A DNA stretch of 64,000 nucleotides from Pseudoips prasinana. Lineage: Eukaryota; Arthropoda; Insecta; Lepidoptera; Nolidae. Location of the stretch: contig OX621252.1 in NCBI GenBank assembly GCA_951640165.1, forward strand, positions 7,534,501 to 7,598,500, given 5' to 3'. The notes beneath the pieces were generated by a model. The model saw only the letters and a program-made list of their open reading frames with translations, was not told the origin of the DNA and did not search any database. A program made the position numbers and the translations under genes. Below, piece after piece: positions 20,038 through 29,789 of this stretch (its first letter is position 1; every line of letters starts with the position of its first letter).

Positions 20038-20271
20038 CATAAAGTTAGTATACCTACGGAATAGAGCATCAAAGAGCTGAGGGAGCGAAATATCACTAGC
20101 TGCAACACTGTATGATAAAAAGAGATGCGTGATGCGACGCAACAGAACCGTTTTTGGCATCTTTTTGACAGTTCTTCGGCACTTATCGGCACGCTGCGAA
20201 TTTGACTCCTGGGAATTTTTCTGACTTTACGTGAAATCGTGGATATTTTTGAAAAATATTTCTTCAGAAAT

Positions 20272-20341
20272 ATGGTGAATTGTTCCGTGACAGATTGTTG
20301 TACAACACAGAGAAATACCGCTGAAAACTGTTCATTTTACA
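20272..20341 (+). pseudogene. THAP-like zinc-finger first exon of the P-like element
   Basis: An ATG opens 24 codons, MVNCSVTDCCTTQRNTAENC then SFYR, ending at a consensus splice donor (acag^gtaaat). The start resembles a THAP C2CH finger: hydrophobic/V-N-C, C-x4-C, then an NxSF(Y/H)R stretch. THAP domains bind DNA at transposon termini in P transposases. The second half (C-x2-H, Pro and Trp residues) should lie in exon 2, which I could not find. It is called a pseudogene because no downstream transposase exons are visible before the nested insertions. A host THAP gene exon is less likely, given its position just inside the TIR. Confidence 0.5.
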
Positions 20342-20862
20342 GGTAAATTATTCCAAATCGACACCTCCTAATAGTAATGTAAGAAGCAAAGATTTAATGC
20401 ACATAATGCAGAATTTACGAATATTTTGTGTAATGAAATAATTTTCTGTTTACACTAGGGCTGAATCAAGTTATCGATATTTCGTGTCCACTGTCTTTCA
20501 CGCTGTAAACTAATATGTATTACTGATGTTAAAGTACCTTTGTGACGTTTAGATGTGAATCCTGTTAGCTTGTTAAAAAAACATAGTATAATTTCATTTA
20601 AGAATTGTTTGGCTCAGTGATTTAAATAAGTTGCGGATTTGGCTAACACGTGTTAATTATTACGGAAGTTTGTATAATATAAAATATTAATTATCTTTCA
20701 ATTTATCATAAAACATATTAATTTTGACTTGTCTTTTTAGAGTATGTTTATATTTTTATTGTTATATTTATCAAAATTCTAAGTAGCTCTATTTTGACTT
20801 CCGACAGTTGTAACAAAAATAATTTAGTTCATCGTTGATTTGACTACTTGTTTTTTCATTGA

Positions 20863-21023
20863 TGTTATACTCAAAGTCTATATTATGGCAACACAAGTGC
20901 CGACGAGGCAGTCATCATTGAGCTACGAAGCGCGTTGGTTATCAGAGTGATAAATTGTGTTCATGTAATAAAGTTATTGTTGAAGAACAGTTTTTGTGTT
21001 TATACTTCGGGAAAATTCTAACA
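20863..21023 (+). mobile_element. Possible short LTR (TGTTA...TAACA)
   Basis: A 161-bp segment begins TGTTATACTC and ends ATTCTAACA, followed after 6 bp by TGG as in a primer binding site. It contains 'gttcatgtaataaagtta', which resembles an LTR polyadenylation region. There is no second LTR and no target duplication. Confidence 0.3.
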
Positions 21024-21518
21024 ATCCCCTGGAAATGGAATGGTAATCCCAAATTCTCCTAAATATGTCTCAATCGAGTCCTCCTCAGAACGCAAGCCTA
21101 TCGCTTGCATTAGAATTGCCTATATAGTCCTATGGAATTCTCTGGGGTAGCTCTGCTGACATTAACACCATATTTATATTGCAATAAAAAGCTGTTATAA
21201 CCATCTATAACCTTGACATGAGAGTGTCTAAGAGAAAAGTTCAAAGAGGTTAACAGCCTAACTGTAGTATAAATATAGATATAAGAATAATCTTATGTTG
21301 CACACATACATAATCCAAACCCATCTCCACAAAATAAGTAACTCTTTTATTGGGCAATGTATAAGATTATATAACAAACCTCCCAATGATATTAGAGAAT
21401 TGTCTAGGAATAAGTCCAAAAGAATTATTAAAACTAATTGTACAGCAGGGCATATTACAACATTTCTGATTATTTGAGTGACAAAAATGATCGAGTTGGT
21501 TTAAGTCAACACACAAAC

Positions 21519-21521
<3 letters not shown>

Positions 21522-21575
<54 letters not shown>
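21522..21575. repeat. (TA)n microsatellite
   Basis: About 50 bp of nearly pure TA repeat next to the SINE-C 3' end. Confidence 0.9.
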
Positions 21576-21588
21576 GGGATTATATATA

Positions 21589-21835
21589 GGGACAATGTCA
21601 CACAGATCATCCTAGCCCCAAATTAAGCAAAGCTTGTACTATGGGTACCAGTCGACGATATACATACTTATATAGATAGATAAATACTTAAATACATAGA
21701 AAACATCCATGACTCAGAAACAAATATTCGTGCTCATCACAGAAATATTTTCACTTACCGGGATTTGAACCCAGGACCACCAGCTTCGTAGGCAGGAGCA
21801 CTACCAACTAGGCTACGGTGATCGTCAATATATGT
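21589..21835 (-). mobile_element. SINE-C (tRNA-headed), full length
   Basis: On the minus strand: 'accgtagcctagttggtagt' (A box), 'cctacgaagctggtgg', B box GGTTCAAATCCC, body 'gagtcatggatgttttctat', tail 'aagctttgcttaatttgggg' and 'ctaggatgatctgtgtgac'. Very close to 57890-58126. Confidence 0.85.
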
Positions 21836-22274
21836 CGTCGTCGTCGTCAATATATGTAATTAAACTTAAGTAAATTTTATTTAAAAAAAGGTTTCCTACT
21901 GAGTTTACTAGCAGTGTTTTCAGTTGCTGCCACGTCCTGTACAGTAGGGTAAAAAATACGATTCCACATAAATGTAGTTTTTTTACGGAATAAATGAATT
22001 TAGAATTTATTGAGACGGACGCGCGTTTCTAACTATAGTCGTGTATATCATTACCTATCTAGTGATTGACAAACTTTAATCGTTCAAAGTATATACGCTC
22101 ACTAAATTGTCAAACAGCGAAGAGTTAAGCGACAACCGACAACTCTAATGCAAAAAATAAGTTATTTAAAATTTCTTAGGAGATTTTCTTAAATATTCTT
22201 ACTTCACTTCACGAATAGTAGTTTCAGCCATGCAAAATCCCATCCCATCCTATTTTAGTACTATCACTGGGACT

Positions 22275-22535
22275 GATTCATCATCATCATCATGTCAGCC
22301 AAATTACATGCACTGCTGGACCAAAGCCTTCCCAAAGAATGGGGGGATATGCCATAATCGTAACGCTTGGCAGACGGGTTGGCGATCGCAGTAAGATGGT
22401 CACAGTTCACAGAAAAACGCTGCCGTCCGTTCTCTGGTAGGTATTCCCTCGGTCGAATTCTACCCCCCGCCCCCCACGGGATGAGATGGTGTGATGATAT
22501 TCTATGCCATCACCACATAGTACTGAATAATATTA
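22275..22535 (-). mobile_element. Short RTE derivative (5'+3' ends), reverse
   Basis: Left edge: RTE 3' end ('catgtcagccaaattacatg', 'cactgctgga'). It then passes directly into RTE 5' sequence ('gccataatcgtaacgcttgg', 'cagacgggttggcgatcgca', 'cacgggatgaga', 'gccatcaccacatag'). No coding interior. Confidence 0.8.
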
Positions 22536-22708
22536 TCGATATCGATATTAATGCAAAAATCGACATGAGATACATCATTGACACGCACACATAAACATTT
22601 GTACACACACAAATGTCATCGTATTTCGGTTTCGTTTGACAGCTCTTGTTTGTTGCTCTATCCCGTAGGTATACTAACTTTATGGTTGAAACCGGTAGTA
22701 GATGAAAC

Positions 22709-22950
22709 TCTGCCTCGTTGGTCTAGCGGTAACGTGTTCACCCGCAGTTAACGAGGTCCTGGGTTCAAATCCCGGGTCGGGCCAAAAGTGATTTTGAGAC
22801 TTTTCTGTAAAAAGAAAATTTCACAGCATCAGCCCGAAGTCTGGGAGTTGGAGGTATTATACCCCTGTGCCTCGGAGAGCACGTAAAGCCGTCGGTCCTG
22901 TGCCTGACCTTTTTACGGTCGTGTCGCTAAAGGCGTCCCATCGGATCATG
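22709..22950 (+). mobile_element. SINE-A (tRNA-headed), 3'-truncated
   Basis: Head 'tgcctcgttggtctagcggt' and B box 'ggttcaaatcccgggtcggg', then 'agcccgaagtctgggagttg' and core 'tcggagagcacgtaaagccg'. It begins right after the LINE-H sequence flanking the P-like element and stops at 'catcggatcatg', lacking the last ~130 bp. Confidence 0.85.
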
Positions 22951-23084
22951 TATCATAGTAGTTATAATATTATATATTAGATATTTATTATATGTAGATT
23001 ATGTATATACATTTAACTATATATTTAAGTTAATTATATATCGAATCCAATCTCTACTTAGTGCACCTACCCACCGTTTAATCT

Positions 23085-23185
23085 CTGCACCTCCTCAAGG
23101 TCGACTGGGAGAAAATGCCTACGGCATTAAGTCCACCTCGTCAATCGTGTACCTAAATATCTGTAATAAGTAACTAGAAAAAATA
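23085..23185 (+). mobile_element. Non-LTR 3' UTR tail
   Basis: 'aaggtcgactgggagaaaat', 'gcctacggcattaagtccac' is a LINE 3' end pattern common in Lepidoptera, followed by an A-rich run. No coding part. Confidence 0.5.
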
Positions 23186-23239
23186 ACTGTATTACTACAA
23201 ACATTCGACTATTTACAAGCGCTTTTTTAAAGTCTACAT

Positions 23240-23475
23240 GATGATCATTTTGCCATAATCGCCACGCTAGGCAGACTGGTTGGCGATCGCAGTTCGATGG
23301 TCGTAGTTCACAGAAAATCGCTGCTACCCGTTCTCTGGTAGGTATTCCCTCGGACGATTTTTACGCCCCCCACAGGATGAGATGGGGTGATCATGTTCTG
23401 TGCCGTCACCACATAGTAATGTATGAAGAATATAATGACAGTAAACGAGGCAATAGAGGCGCGTAAAGGTATATG
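23240..23475 (-). mobile_element. Short RTE derivative, reverse, abutting an RTE-2 tail scrap
   Basis: 23240-23420 is the RTE 5' region in reverse ('ccataatcgccacgctaggc', 'cgttctctggtaggtattcc', 'gtgccgtcaccacatag'). 23421-23475 is a plus-strand scrap of RTE-2 3' sequence ('gtatgaagaatataatgaca', 'gtaaacgaggcaatagaggc'). Confidence 0.7.
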
Positions 23476-23627
23476 TACGATTGTAACGGCGAGTTTAAAA
23501 AATGTCTGTGATCATTAACTACCATTATGCCAGTGGAATTAACAAGAAAAACAATAGCGCGGAACGGGCGGTGCCTCTTCTAACTTTACTTACTTTGCTT
23601 CTCCAATGGAATGTGACAGATAACATA

Positions 23628-23665
23628 TACAATTTTGGTAATAAATTTTTATTACCAAAATTGTA
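23628..23665. repeat. Palindrome at the LINE 5' junction
   Basis: 17-bp perfect arms (tacaattttggtaataa and complement) with a 4-nt loop. The right arm is LINE coding sequence (NFYYQNCRG); the left arm is its inverted copy. Confidence 0.9.
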
Positions 23666-24449
23666 GAGGCTTGAATACAAAAACTAATACATGCTACACT
23701 AATGTGTCACTCAATCAATACGATGTAATAGTAATTACCGAGTCTTGGCTCCAGGATAATGTCGCGAATTCAGAATTGTTCGACGATCGATATGTTGTGT
23801 ATAGACGTGACCGTGATCTGAAAAGTCTTCGGTCTAAGCGAACTGGTGGCGGTGTAATGATTGCAGTTAATAAAAAAATTAACACAGTTAGATTACGGGG
23901 AATTGAAAACAACGGTACGATAGAGGACCTATGGATAGTAGTTAATCTGAAGAAAGGTGATACCATTGTCAAAATTTGCATTTGTGCTGTTTATATACCG
24001 CCTCCAGTTCACTTAGCGGACTTTGAGCAGTTTGTGGATAAGTCCAGTGCTACCCTCTTGAATTATGACCACTGCTTAGTCTTAGGTGATTTTAATATGT
24101 CCAATTTAACATGGAGTAATTAATAGCGATAATTTTACTATTTTACAAAGTACTTCGTGCCCATTTTATCATCTCATGTCTGAGTTCATGGCCATGAACG
24201 ATTTGAAGCAGTATAATAAAATAATGAATAATAAATCTAGAATTCTTGATTTGGTTTTCTCGTCAGAATCCAATTTATCTGTTATAGAAGCGAATGAATT
24301 TTTAACTCCAATAGATAATTACCACCCTCCCTTTGAAGTCGACCTTAGAATTGATTTTTCAGACAATAATCTACCATCACACAAACTGTCTAGATATAAT
24401 TTTTACAAAGCCGACTATGATGCGATTGTCGATGAATTGAGATGTTAAC
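23635..24449 (+). pseudogene. LINE endonuclease domain, frameshifted
   Basis: 23635-24123 encodes the apurinic-type endonuclease: YYQNCRGLNTK, ITESWL, GGGVMIAV, CAVYIPP, CLVLGDFN. A 4-bp duplication of 'taat' at about 24117-24124 shifts the frame. The next frame continues IL(D)LVFSS and PIDNYHPPFEVDL (24150-24448). Near 24439-24443 a 2-bp loss shifts the frame again into the RT. Apart from these two lesions no stop is seen, so the element was probably functional recently. Confidence 0.8.
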
Positions 24450-26522
24450 TTGCCTGACTTATTCTCATCGTGTGACAATATAGAAGAGATGGTAACGCAG
24501 TTTTATAGAATATTGCAGGATGCAATAAATCAATTTGTACCTAAGACTAAACTCAGAAGTAACAAATACCCTGTTTGGTATACTAGCGGTCTAATCAGGA
24601 GCCTTAAAGAAAAAAACCGAGTTAGGATACGTTTTAAGAAATATAGAAATCCCATGGATAAAGTCATCTTAGATTTGTTAAAAGTCAGAACAGAAGTACT
24701 AATGCAGCAATGTTTCACTAATGATTGCAAAAATCTAGAAACGAGTATAGCTAAGAATCCAAAATATTTTTGGACATTCATAAAACATAAACGTAATTGT
24801 AGAAGCGACATACCATCTAATATACAATTAGACGGTGAAGAAGCTACTGATATACTTCATGTTAGTAACTTATTTGCAAAGCATTTTTCATCGATTTACA
24901 CACATGACTCTCAGCCTGCTACGAATTCAAGAATCCACATCTCTGATAATAGTTCCCTCTGTCTTAACACATTGATTTTACCCGAATCAGATATACTTAA
25001 TAAACTAGAAAAAATTAACTTAAATAAAGGGCCTGGACCGAATGGTCTTCCAGCTGTATTTTTGACTAGATGCGCCAAACAAATATCCTTTCCTCTAAAG
25101 CTTATATTCAACGAGTCGCTCCGTTCAGGACAATTCCCTAACCATTGGAGAACGGCCAAAATTGTGCCTATCCATAAAGAAGGTCATAAAAATATGGTTA
25201 AGAACTATCGACCAATATCAATTTTATCCATAATACCAAAAATATTTGAGTCATTAATTTACCCATATTTAAATAGTTGGGCCAAATCGCGAATTATTGA
25301 ACAACAACACGGCTTTATACAAAAAAGGTCCACAACTACTAATCTTGTAGCTTTTGCAGATACAATATCTTATCATCTAGATCAAGGTACTCAGGTGGAC
25401 ACCGTATATACAGACTTTAGCAAGGCCTTTGACAAAGTAGACCATACAATACTGATTTCGAAACTTGCGGGCCTTGGAGTAGGAGGTCCTATCCTAAAAT
25501 GGTTTGAATCGTACCTTACTAACCGAAAATCCTACGTAGTAGTGAATGGTACGCAGTCATCAGAATTCATCATCACCTCTGGTGTTCCACAGGGATCGCA
25601 TCTGGGACCTCTTCTGTTTTTAATTCTCATAAATTCCATCTCGAAATGTTTCCACCACACAGAGTTTTACCTATTTGCCGATGACCTTAAAGTTCTGAAA
25701 CCTATCCAAAGCTCAGAGGATTGTAAGCTAGTTCAAGACGACATTGACCAACTGGTTGAGTGGTGCTCACAAAATAAAATGTCCTTAAATGCTGAGAAAT
25801 GCAATTATATTTCTTTTACCAGAAGTAAAACAAAGATACAAACGTCATACACAATAAATAACCACTCACTGAAACAAGTCGACTGTGTTCGTGATTTAGG
25901 AGTTTTAATGGACAGTAAACTTACATTCAATGCACACATAGATAAAATAATACTGAATGCGACTAAGATGTGTGGTTTTATAGATAGAAACTCTAAACGG
26001 TTTATAAAGCCTAGAACCAAAATTCTTTTATTTTATTCATTGGTCCGTAGCATTCTGGAATACTGCTCCCAGGTTTGGTCTCCATTTTATGAGGTTCACA
26101 AAAACCGACTTGAGCGAGTACAAAGGAGATTTGTCAGTCATATTGCTTTTGACATGAAGTTGCATCATTCATTAACATCGTACAGTCGTCGTCTTGAACA
26201 CTTTAGAATGGTCTCGCTGAATGAAAGACGCCATCTGCTTGACCTATCATTCTTACATCGTTTATTAAACAATAGAATAGATTGTCCTGAATTATTGTCT
26301 AAAATCAATATCTCTGCTCCAAGTAGGCTACCGCGCTCGGGAGTCTACAAGCTGCTCACTGTCCGTCGATACAAAACTAACATAGGTCTTAATTCACCTT
26401 TAATAAGAATAGCCAAATTATATTATAGCCTTCAGCGACTGGCAGACTTGGACATCTTTGGTGATAATTTGGTTAGATTTAAGAAAAAAATCACTGAATA
26501 CCTGTATTCCAGGCTTCGATAA
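24450..26522 (+). pseudogene. Jockey-type reverse transcriptase, open for 690 codons
   Basis: This is the C-terminal part of the LINE ORF2; the first codon here is TTG, so the frame is a continuation, not a separate gene. RT motifs: GPGPNGLPAVFL (~194), NYRPISILSIIPKIFE (~252), QHGFIQKRSTTTNL (~286), VYTDFSKAFDKVDH (~319), GVPQGSHLGPLLF (~378) and FADDLKVL (409-416, catalytic Asp pair). Then come SLNAEKC and the C-terminal HKNRLERVQRRF / LHHSLTSYSRRLE region typical of Jockey-type elements. The RT domain itself looks intact; loss of function comes from the upstream frameshifts. Confidence 0.85.
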
Positions 26523-26524
26523 TT

Positions 26525-27027
26525 ATCATAACACACGGTTGAAAATCTATTTTTATATATATATATTTTTTTTTTAATCTTAAATGTTTCCAATTTTTGT
26601 TTTAATTTTTAATTTTTATAATTTTTATTTTTAACTTAGTGTTTCTGTTTTGTTAATGTATGTAAAGCATTTTTTTATATTTGGCGAAAGCATTTTATTA
26701 TTGTTAGTTGTGGTTGCCTGTAACTGAATGAGCACAAGGCATGTCTTTAAATACTTCTTAGTTGTAAGAAATGTGTATCATTTGTTGGTGATCCTAATAA
26801 AATAAATAAAATAAATAAATAACATTCCATTGGCGAAGCAGCGTTGCAATCTAGGGACATTGTTTAAGAACTTCTACGAATTCTCTAAAACCGACGACCC
26901 TGGTTACGAACGGCTACACATTACCCCTACGACGTATGCATGTGGCTCCCAAAACAACTTTAAACTAAAGCACTACTCGCCCACGTCATTTTTCTGTCTG
27001 TTTTGCTTATCAACATAAACTAAATTT
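26525..27027. other. LINE 3' UTR, then unassigned flank
   Basis: 26525-26820 is the T-rich 3' UTR and A-rich tail of the Jockey-type LINE. 26821-27027 holds nothing I recognise. Confidence 0.5.
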
Positions 27028-27251
27028 AATGAAAGATAGTAACGGGTAACTTACGTAATTAAATTTACTTGGGGAATTCAGCTATTGGATTCGGCCGACC
27101 GTTTCAACTTCTTCTGGAAGTGCACGACGTCGCGTCCCGTCTCGCGTGCGGATCGCATTCGCCCTGAAGATGACTTTCAGAAGAAGTTGAAACTGTTGGC
27201 CGGGTCCAACATAAAATTAATTACGTGAGTTACCCGTTACTATCTTTCATT
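27028..27251. mobile_element. 224-bp MITE
   Basis: Inverted termini of ~80-90 bp: 'aatgaaagatagtaacgggt', 'aact(t/c)acgtaattaa', 'cggcc(g/a)ac-gtttcaacttct'. The GC-rich centre is about 50 bp. No ORF. No clear target duplication. Confidence 0.75.
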
Positions 27252-28364
27252 ATGTTAGCACCACACGTCAGTCTTAATAATAATAAACTTTACCAGATTT
27301 TTCTTACCGTATCTAAGAAAAACTGTTATAAAGTTTGTTAATCGATTATGTTTGGTTTTGTTGTGTTGGTGCAAGTGATCTGACCACCATTTCGAATTCC
27401 ATCTTTTTACTTCAGCGGCCGCCTGAGCTGGCCCGAACCACATAAGGGTGGCCTCAGGTATTAGTCGCTTAAAATAAGCTACTGGTTGAGAGCCTTTTGC
27501 TCTAGCCAACTGCTCGTTGTTTTCAATTCTTTAATTTGATATACAATTGCTAAATGTAACAATAATAGCTTAGTAACTACTTATTTATTATTTATTTAAG
27601 GATATTAAAAATATATGTGACGAAACAGACCGCACGGACGGACTAATTCAAAATATTTTGTTGCTTTAATTACTATTTTTAAACTGTGTTTATGTAATAC
27701 ATTGTAAGCTTGACAAGTACAAGTGTATGTAAATACCCAAGTGCTGAATAAATTTCATTATTTCATTTCATTATTTGCATTTTGGTGCCATATATGATAT
27801 GTAATTTATATGTAACACACACCACATATTACATTATGTAATTTTGAACAAAACAGTTTTTATAAATAAAAGTTGAAATCGATGGGTATATAGTTTCAAA
27901 ACCAATTGCGTTTACGTAACATTACCTATTTTTATGCAATTATTAAAATTAAATCTGCTAAAAAAACAAAATTTAAATAAATCATCATTATGTACTCATA
28001 ATCATGTTGTCAGATGCACTTTATATTCACATTGCATTGACAGCCAGCGAGACGGTGCTGCTATTGTGCTTTCTCGACACACTTTCCGAACAGAGGAATT
28101 GGATCTTGCCTTTGTTATACCTCTGCTGACATGATGATGCCGTCAGAGCATCAAATGAAAATGGCGCTAGACTTGAAACAAGAAAGTTCATACTTCTATT
28201 CTAAAACAGAAAAAATGCAGGGAATGAGGTACAGCGCAGCCATAGTAAGACTGATGAAATCCTGAATTCAAAAAAGATCGACTTAAATTTCAGCTCTTAA
28301 TGTTTTTTTGTTCATTAATTTGTTTAAGACATACAGTGTCGGCGCAATATTTCTTACTGTGCAT
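27252..28364. other. Unassigned, with dispersed repeat 27600-27775
   Basis: 27600-27775 ('atatatgtgacgaaacagac', 'cacggacggactaattc', 'gcttgacaagtacaagtgta', 'caagtgctgaataaatt') recurs at 40465-40950, where a Helitron splits it. It looks like a LINE 3' UTR. The remainder shows no recognised gene or element. Confidence 0.5.
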
Positions 28365-28741
28365 GACTGCCTCGTTGGTCTAGCAGTAGCGTGTTCACCC
28401 GCAGAAAACGAGGTTCTGGGTTTAAATCCCGGGTCGGTCCGAAAGTGATTTTGGGAGTTTTCTGTAAAAAGAAAATTTTCTCAGCATTAGCCCGAAGTCT
28501 GGTAGTTGGTGGTATTATATCCCCGTGCCTCGGAGAGCACGTAAAGCCGTCGGTCCTGTACCTGACCTCTTTCCGGTTGTGTCGCTAGGCGTCCCATCAG
28601 ATCATGAGAGTGATTGAATAGAAAGTCCTCCTGTGTTTGCGCACACACTTGAGCACTATAATATGTCCCGCGCAGATGGCTAATCTCTATTGAGACTGGC
28701 CGTCTTGGCCGGAATTTGGCTAGGAGGACATTATTATTGTG
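28365..28741 (+). mobile_element. SINE-A (tRNA-headed), full length
   Basis: A complete copy: head 'gactgcctcgttggtctagc', B box, 'agcccgaagtctggtagttg', core 'cctcggagagcacgtaaagc' + 'cgtcggtcctg', 'cgtcccatcagatcatgaga', tail 'tggccgtcttggccggaatt' to 'aggaggacattattattgtg'. Its last 49 bp are duplicated in inverted orientation immediately downstream. Confidence 0.9.
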
Positions 28742-28798
28742 TACATATGCACAATAATAATGTCCTCCTAGCCAAATTCCGGCCAAGACGGCCAGTCT
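28693..28798. repeat. Perfect 49-bp inverted repeat at the SINE-A 3' end
   Basis: Arms 28693-28741 and 28750-28798 match at 49 of 49 positions around an 8-nt loop (tacatatg). Confidence 0.95.
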
Positions 28799-28849
28799 TG
28801 TCAGTAATAAATAAGTACTTATTTATAAATCAAGTCTTAACATGCGGTC

Positions 28850-29140
28850 CAATCCAGTGCCAGTATTGTATCCGTTCTGTTCGCAATTACTTCAGAATAC
28901 TGTTTACGCTGCCACACATCTTGCGCATCTTTCATTTTCAAGAAAAGATCGACTACTATTTCAGGTCTGAAAGTTTATTTTTTTATTTGTATCAGGCCTA
29001 TGTCTGTCCCATATAGTGATACTACAATATTTATTATTTTATGTTAGTGTTGCCAATCTAGTGCCTCAGTATTGGACTATACGTCCTGTTCGCAATTATG
29101 TTCAGAATACTGTTTACGCTGCCACACAACCTGCGCATTA
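28850..29140 (+). repeat. Two direct copies of an ~80-bp repeat
   Basis: About 28855-28930 and 29060-29140 share 'ctgttcgcaattac/atgttcagaatac', 'tgtttacgctgccacacaac' and 'ctgcgcat', about 204 bp apart. Confidence 0.75.
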
Positions 29141-29787
29141 TTGAGGTGACTTTGTGTCTAAGTATGGCTTGGAAGCCATCTGTACGAGCCTCAGCGACCA
29201 GTCCTTAGTCCAGTTGCATGGCAGCCCCAATTGGTCGGCCGGTGACGTAATTGCTTTCGTAGGAAAGCACAACACGCTGTTATCCGCTCCTATTGAAGTG
29301 ATTGTCAGTACGTTATTGTCAGCTGTTAATTGTTGATTTTGCTCTAGTGATTCCGGTTTCCTTGCCATGCATTTTGTTAGTGGAGATGGTATTACATCCG
29401 TTGGTGATACATAATTAGCTATAGAAATGTTCGGCTCAATCATACTTTGTACATAAATACTAAGTTCGATCTTATCGCCGCCGCCAGTACAAGACACTGT
29501 TTTCTAAGTCCCTAGTCAAGTTTTTCTACTTTGTTTAACTGTTCCATAGTTTCAAATGTCTTAATTTTTTTCTTCATAATATTCATCTCATTACGCAGCC
29601 AAACCAAATCTTGCAATAACTTCGTAATATCGACGTGGTCCCAGTAGACGGTTGAGGTCTTGGACGACAAATTTTGGTATCTTTTCGGGATCAGTAGTTT
29701 TGAAAATAGATACGATATCCTCTTACTCCATCTGTTAGCCTTTCGACGAGATATTTTCTTCTTATCTGTTTTTATAGACGAAAACAA
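29138..29787 (-). pseudogene. Unrecognised broken coding remnant
   Basis: Two adjacent minus-strand frames: 29512-29787 (91 codons, basic start KTDKKKISRRKANRWSKRIS then a heptad-like LLQDLVWLRNEMNIMKKKIK, predicted coiled coil) and 29138-29497 (119 codons, Ser/Thr/Pro-rich, no motif). They are in different frames with a 14-bp gap, so if they were one gene it is frameshifted. A basic region plus coiled coil could be a LINE ORF1 or gag-like protein, but I do not recognise it. Both could also be chance frames. Confidence 0.25.
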
Positions 29788-29789
29788 AA

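Larger units (their letters stand above)
21045..22010 (+). pseudogene. LINE-J C-terminus and 3' end, degraded, hit by SINE-C
   Basis: 21045-21480 carries remnants matching the LINE at 33045-34455 read on its sense strand ('ctctggggtagctctgctga', 'aagtaactcttttattgggc', 'aatgatattagagaattgtc'). 21880-22010 resumes with its 3' UTR ('cctgtacagtagggtaaaaa', 'cacataaatgtag'). The two parts are separated by a (ta)n run (about 21522-21575) and SINE-C. Only short LINE C-terminal peptides remain. Confidence 0.7.
20038..22684. mobile_element. P-like DNA transposon, internally invaded
   Basis: Terminal inverted repeats of 31 bp lie at 20038-20068 and 22654-22684 and differ at one position (CATAAAGTTAGTATACCTAC, then GG(A/G)ATAGAGCA). 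A perfect 8-bp target duplication GTTGAAAC flanks them (20030-20037 and 22685-22692). The flanking LINE-H sequence is continuous across the insertion, and an unoccupied paralogue exists at 50040-50100. A THAP-like first exon starts 234 bp from the left end. 31-bp TIRs, 8-bp TSD and an N-terminal THAP are the P-superfamily combination. hAT also makes 8-bp TSDs and is the alternative. No transposase catalytic exon remains; the interior holds LINE, SINE and RTE-derived insertions. Confidence 0.75.
23628..26820 (+). mobile_element. Jockey-type LINE, near complete
   Basis: It contains endonuclease and RT in three frames, then a 3' UTR ending 'aataaaataaataaaataaa' (26796-26820). The 5' end is truncated in the endonuclease start and carries a palindrome (23628-23665). 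No ORF1 is present. Flanks are a short inverted, not direct, repeat (23596-23614 with 26822-26840). Confidence 0.8.

Noticed and set aside
20272..20341. First exon of a host THAP-domain gene
   Set aside because: It lies 234 bp inside a TIR with TSD, and no downstream exon is visible; a transposon exon is the simpler reading. Kept only as a pseudogene feature.
22709..22785. tRNA gene candidates at SINE heads (also 28365, 57433, 58665 and reverse copies)
   Set aside because: Each has A/B boxes but belongs to a multi-copy unit with a non-tRNA body and tail; stems are imperfect. They are SINE heads, not tRNA genes.
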